A stretch of DNA of 64,000 bases from Ilumatobacteraceae bacterium. Lineage in GTDB: Bacteria > Actinomycetota > Acidimicrobiia > Acidimicrobiales > Ilumatobacteraceae. The first letter of the stretch is position 1; the number at the start of each line of letters is the position of its first letter. Position numbers and translations under genes: made by a program. The stretch is from positions 1-64,000 of the forward strand of contig JAGYKR010000010.1 in the NCBI GenBank assembly GCA_018401375.1, given 5' to 3'. Below are positions 61,892 through 64,000 of the stretch, in pieces. Under the pieces are notes generated by a model. It was not told where the DNA came from. It ran no database searches and worked only from the letters and a program-made list of their open reading frames with translations.

Positions 61892-63084
61892 CATCGTCCC
61901 CACCTGAACTGACCTATCGCTGGGTGACCACCGATCGAGATATGGATGAGCTCATCGACCAGATGATCCAAGCCGAAAGGTATGCGCTGGACACCGAGTT
62001 TCACCGGGAGAAGACCTATTTCCCGAAACTGGCGCTTTTGCAGGTGGCAGTGGATTCTGAGCTGTTGTTGATCGATCCGTTGCGGGTGGACGTGGGCGTT
62101 TTGGCCCGGGCTTTTGATTCAGAGTCGCTGGCGGTGTTGCACGCTGCTCAGCAGGATCTTGATGTTTTAACCCACGCTGTCGGCGCCGTTCCGAGGCGTT
62201 TGTGGGATACGCAGTTGGGTGCAGGATTCCTCGGGTATGGCACCCCGAGCCTCATGTCGTTGTTACAAGGCGAGCTATCGGTGTCCCCGGCCAAAGGGGA
62301 CCGGTTGACCGATTGGCTGCGTCGGCCCTTAACCGAGGCCCAATGCCAGTACGCAGCGAGTGATGTGGCCTATTTGCTCGAGGTCTTCGATCGGATCACG
62401 GCCCAACTCGGCGAACTAGGTCGGACCGAATGGGCCGATCAGGCATGTATCGATCTCTTAGCTAAGCCGATGAGCGGCTCACGGCCAGAAGAGGCGTGGC
62501 TTCGATTGAAAGACGTTCGCACCCTGCGTCCAGCCGCTCGAGCGGTGGCCCAGTCCGTGGCTGCATGGAGGGAGCGTCGAGCGATGGCCAGCGATATCCC
62601 GGTCCGCCACGTGCTCGCTGACCTTGCAGTGCTCGGTATCGCCCAACGCCAACCGACATCCATGGATGAATTGCGTCAAGCACGGGGTGTGGACGAGCGA
62701 TCGATACGTGGTGGTTTTGCCGAAGAGATCCTCGCTGCGGTCAAAGAAGGCGCCTCACGCACCCCGCCCGACCTGCCAGCGGGCACGGAGGATGTCGATA
62801 AAGAACTGCGTCCGGCGATCACCTTGATCTCGGCCTGGGTCAGCCAGTTGGCGCGGACAGAGCGGATTGATTCGGTGCTGTTGGCCACGAGGTCTGATCT
62901 GGTGGCCTTCTTGAGGGGCGATCCGACAGCCCGCCTGCGCACCGGCTGGCGTGCAGAGCTGCTCGGTGACGCAATCAGTGCATTGATGGACGGTCGTTCT
63001 GCCTTGACGTTCACTGCAGCAAACGGATCATCCAACGTGGTGGGCCTTCGTCTGGTGGATCTGACCCCAGAACAGATCCTGTAA
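61888..63084 (+). CDS. rnd: Ribonuclease D
   Basis: 398 residues from GTG 61888. DEDDy exonuclease domain: YALDTEFHREKTYFPKLALLQ (first Asp-Glu pair, cut for length), HAAQQDLDVL (second Asp) and YAASDVAYLLEVFD (catalytic Tyr and last Asp). An HRDC domain follows at about 215-290 (AWRERRAMASDIPVRHVLAD). Degrades 3' ends of structured RNA such as tRNA precursors. Coupled to the rhodanese gene. Confidence 0.92.
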   Translation: MTSSPPELTYRWVTTDRDMDELIDQMIQAERYALDTEFHREKTYFPKLALLQVAVDSELLLIDPLRVDVGVLARAFDSESLAVLHAAQQDLDVLTHAVGAVPRRLWDTQLGAGFLGYGTPSLMSLLQGELSVSPAKGDRLTDWLRRPLTEAQCQYAASDVAYLLEVFDRITAQLGELGRTEWADQACIDLLAKPMSGSRPEEAWLRLKDVRTLRPAARAVAQSVAAWRERRAMASDIPVRHVLADLAVLGIAQRQPTSMDELRQARGVDERSIRGGFAEEILAAVKEGASRTPPDLPAGTEDVDKELRPAITLISAWVSQLARTERIDSVLLATRSDLVAFLRGDPTARLRTGWRAELLGDAISALMDGRSALTFTAANGSSNVVGLRLVDLTPEQIL

Positions 63085-63168
63085 TGCCAGCACGCTGGGC
63101 TCGGCCAGATCGCTATCAACTGTCATAAGTGAGTTCGAAAATGCCGCCTGATCTGGAATTATGGCCGG

Positions 63169-63174
63169 TAGCCT
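63169..63174 (+). promoter_or_regulatory. -10-like box TAGCCT of the DUF3073 gene
   Basis: TAGCCT 40 nt before GTG 63215, so this gene has a leader of about 34 nt with Shine-Dalgarno GGGGAG, unlike the leaderless genes. Confidence 0.4.
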
Positions 63175-63214
63175 CATGGTCAATGTCCGAAAACTAGTCG
63201 TGGGGAGCCCTGTC

Positions 63215-63400
63215 GTGAAGAAGGGTCGTCATCGCCGCTTCGAAGAGGCGCGGAAACTCAAGCAGTCCGGTCCAGGGGCCTTTGACCTCGGTTTCGGCGA
63301 TCGCTCATCGCAGCCCTCCTCGGAAGAGGATGAGTATGCGGCTCTGGCCGAAAAGTACGGCGTGAGTTTCGATGAGGACGAAGAGGATCTCGAAGACTGA
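63215..63400 (+). CDS. Small DUF3073-like protein
   Basis: 61 residues from GTG 63215. KKGRHRRFEEARKLKQSG at the basic N-terminus and the very acidic DEDEEDLED C-terminus fit the small actinobacterial DUF3073 type. GGGGAG lies 7 nt before the GTG, preferred over an ATG at 63161 that would add 18 atypical residues. Function unknown; a nucleic-acid-binding role is possible from the charge pattern. A 16-nt tandem repeat follows the stop. Confidence 0.65.
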   Translation: MKKGRHRRFEEARKLKQSGPGAFDLGFGDRSSQPSSEEDEYAALAEKYGVSFDEDEEDLED

Positions 63401-63401
63401 G

Positions 63402-63433
63402 TTCGGTTCTGTTGTGCTTCGGTTCTGTTGCAC
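63402..63433. repeat. Tandem duplication, 16-nt unit x2, just after the DUF3073 stop
   Basis: TTCGGTTCTGTTGTGC (63402-63417) is followed by TTCGGTTCTGTTGCAC (63418-63433), 14 of 16 identical. Confidence 0.8.
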
Positions 63434-63458
63434 TTGGTCTCGGTAGCATGAGGCGGGT

Positions 63459-64000
63459 ATGTCCTCTGGCCCTCGACCATCTCCGCACTCCATGACCGCA
63501 GATCAACTGCGTGCATCATTCTGCGACTTTTTTGCCGCTAAGGACCACGTTGTGGTCCCGTCGGCGAGTTTGATCCCCCATGATCCGTCGTTGATGTTCA
63601 CGGTGGCCGGAATGGTGCCGTTTAAGCCGTATTTCGTCGGCGATGAACCGGCTCCGTACCTCCGGGCAACGAGTTCCCAAAAGTGCGCTCGCGCCGGAGG
63701 CAAACACAACGACCTCGATGATGTGGGGCGTACCAAACGCCATCTCGTGTTCTTTGAGATGCTCGGGAACTTCAGTTTCGGGGATTACTTCAAAGACAAG
63801 GCAATTCCTTGGAGTTGGGAACTCGTCACTGAGGTCTGGGGTTTCGACGGAGATCGTCTGTGGATCACCGTGCACGAATCCGATGATGAAGCCGAAGCGA
63901 TCTGGCACGAGCAGGTCGGCGTGCCAATGGATCGGATCCAACGCCTCGGAGATAAAGACAACTTCTGGCAAATGGGTGACACCGGTCCCTGCGGTCCGTG
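63459..64000 (+). CDS. alaS: Alanyl-tRNA synthetase, N-terminal part (cut by window edge)
   Basis: About 180 residues of the class II catalytic core are present: [53 protein letters not shown] (motif 1-2 region) and [14 protein letters not shown]. These are unmistakable for AlaRS. TAGCAT at 63446-63451 lies 8-9 nt before ATG 63459; ATG 63492 is a second in-frame start. The rest is outside the window. Confidence 0.95.
   Translation, partial: MSSGPRPSPHSMTADQLRASFCDFFAAKDHVVVPSASLIPHDPSLMFTVAGMVPFKPYFVGDEPAPYLRATSSQKCARAGGKHNDLDDVGRTKRHLVFFEMLGNFSFGDYFKDKAIPWSWELVTEVWGFDGDRLWITVHESDDEAEAIWHEQVGVPMDRIQRLGDKDNFWQMGDTGPCGP

Overview
The window is a gene-dense (no gap above 300 bp; the longest are about 150 bp), moderately high-GC bacterial segment with about 62 protein genes and no rRNA, tRNA, CRISPR array or insertion sequence that I could recognise. 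The gene content points to Actinomycetota, most likely an Acidimicrobiia-type lineage: GuaB1-type IMPDH/GMP-reductase protein, DUF3073 and DUF3151 proteins, an S. coelicolor-type phosphofructokinase (Gly/Lys signature), a DUF2510-CPBP fusion, 4-bp ATGA/GTGA gene overlaps, and very many apparently leaderless genes. The lineage call is inference from content, not from a marker phylogeny.

Layout. 1-11.5 kb is a catabolic/accessory stretch: a Baeyer-Villiger monooxygenase fused to an esterase (cut by the window edge), a UGSC-family selenoprotein read through an in-frame TGA (2871-2873) and coupled to a gene of unknown function, a TauD/TfdA dioxygenase, an acyl-CoA synthetase, a nitroreductase, DUF4395 and DoxX membrane proteins, a frameshifted amidase and a serine-hydrolase lipoprotein. 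11.5-22.5 kb: CrtO-like acyltransferase, VOC protein, SDR, phosphodiesterase, quinone-oxidoreductase-like enzyme, an intact amidase paralogous to the broken one, a methyltransferase with regulatory domain, PepF-type peptidase, desaturase-Rieske fusion and enoyl-CoA hydratase. 22.5-32 kb: GDP-fucose synthase, phosphofructokinase, ThrH-like phosphatase, MscS channel, then a tightly coupled UDP-glucose dehydrogenase / UDP-xylose synthase / CLC channel operon and a biotinyl-carboxyltransferase fusion. 32-48 kb: MBL hydrolase, ProA-like dehydrogenase, CPBP protease, PanC, P1 peptidase, type-B carboxylesterase, hexapeptide acyltransferase, a heterodimeric ABC exporter with one degenerate ATP site, phosphatase, methyltransferase, SDR, heme A synthase, enoyl-CoA hydratase. 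48-64 kb is mostly housekeeping: nitroreductase, a lone sugar-kinase-like N-domain plus J-protein, Sua5, hydrolase, guaB1-cmk-plsC operon, aminopeptidase, pyruvate kinase, MFS exporter, DUF3151, MobA, rhodanese-RNase D, DUF3073 and the start of alaS.

Three things cut across genes. (1) The UGSC selenoprotein is the clearest unusual system: promoter box, start, U-G-S-C redox motif, possible SECIS hairpin and translational coupling to the next gene all agree. (2) A -10-like box (T/C)ANNNT sits exactly 6 (sometimes 7) nt before about 20 start codons without a Shine-Dalgarno, which implies widespread leaderless transcripts and fixes several starts. (3) At least eleven short tandem duplications (12-18 nt units, 2-6 copies) occur, most of them on or within a few bases of a stop codon, in some cases duplicating the stop or adding repeated peptides to the neighbouring gene.

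All calls rest on reading the sequence and remembered family motifs; no search, folding program or alignment was run.
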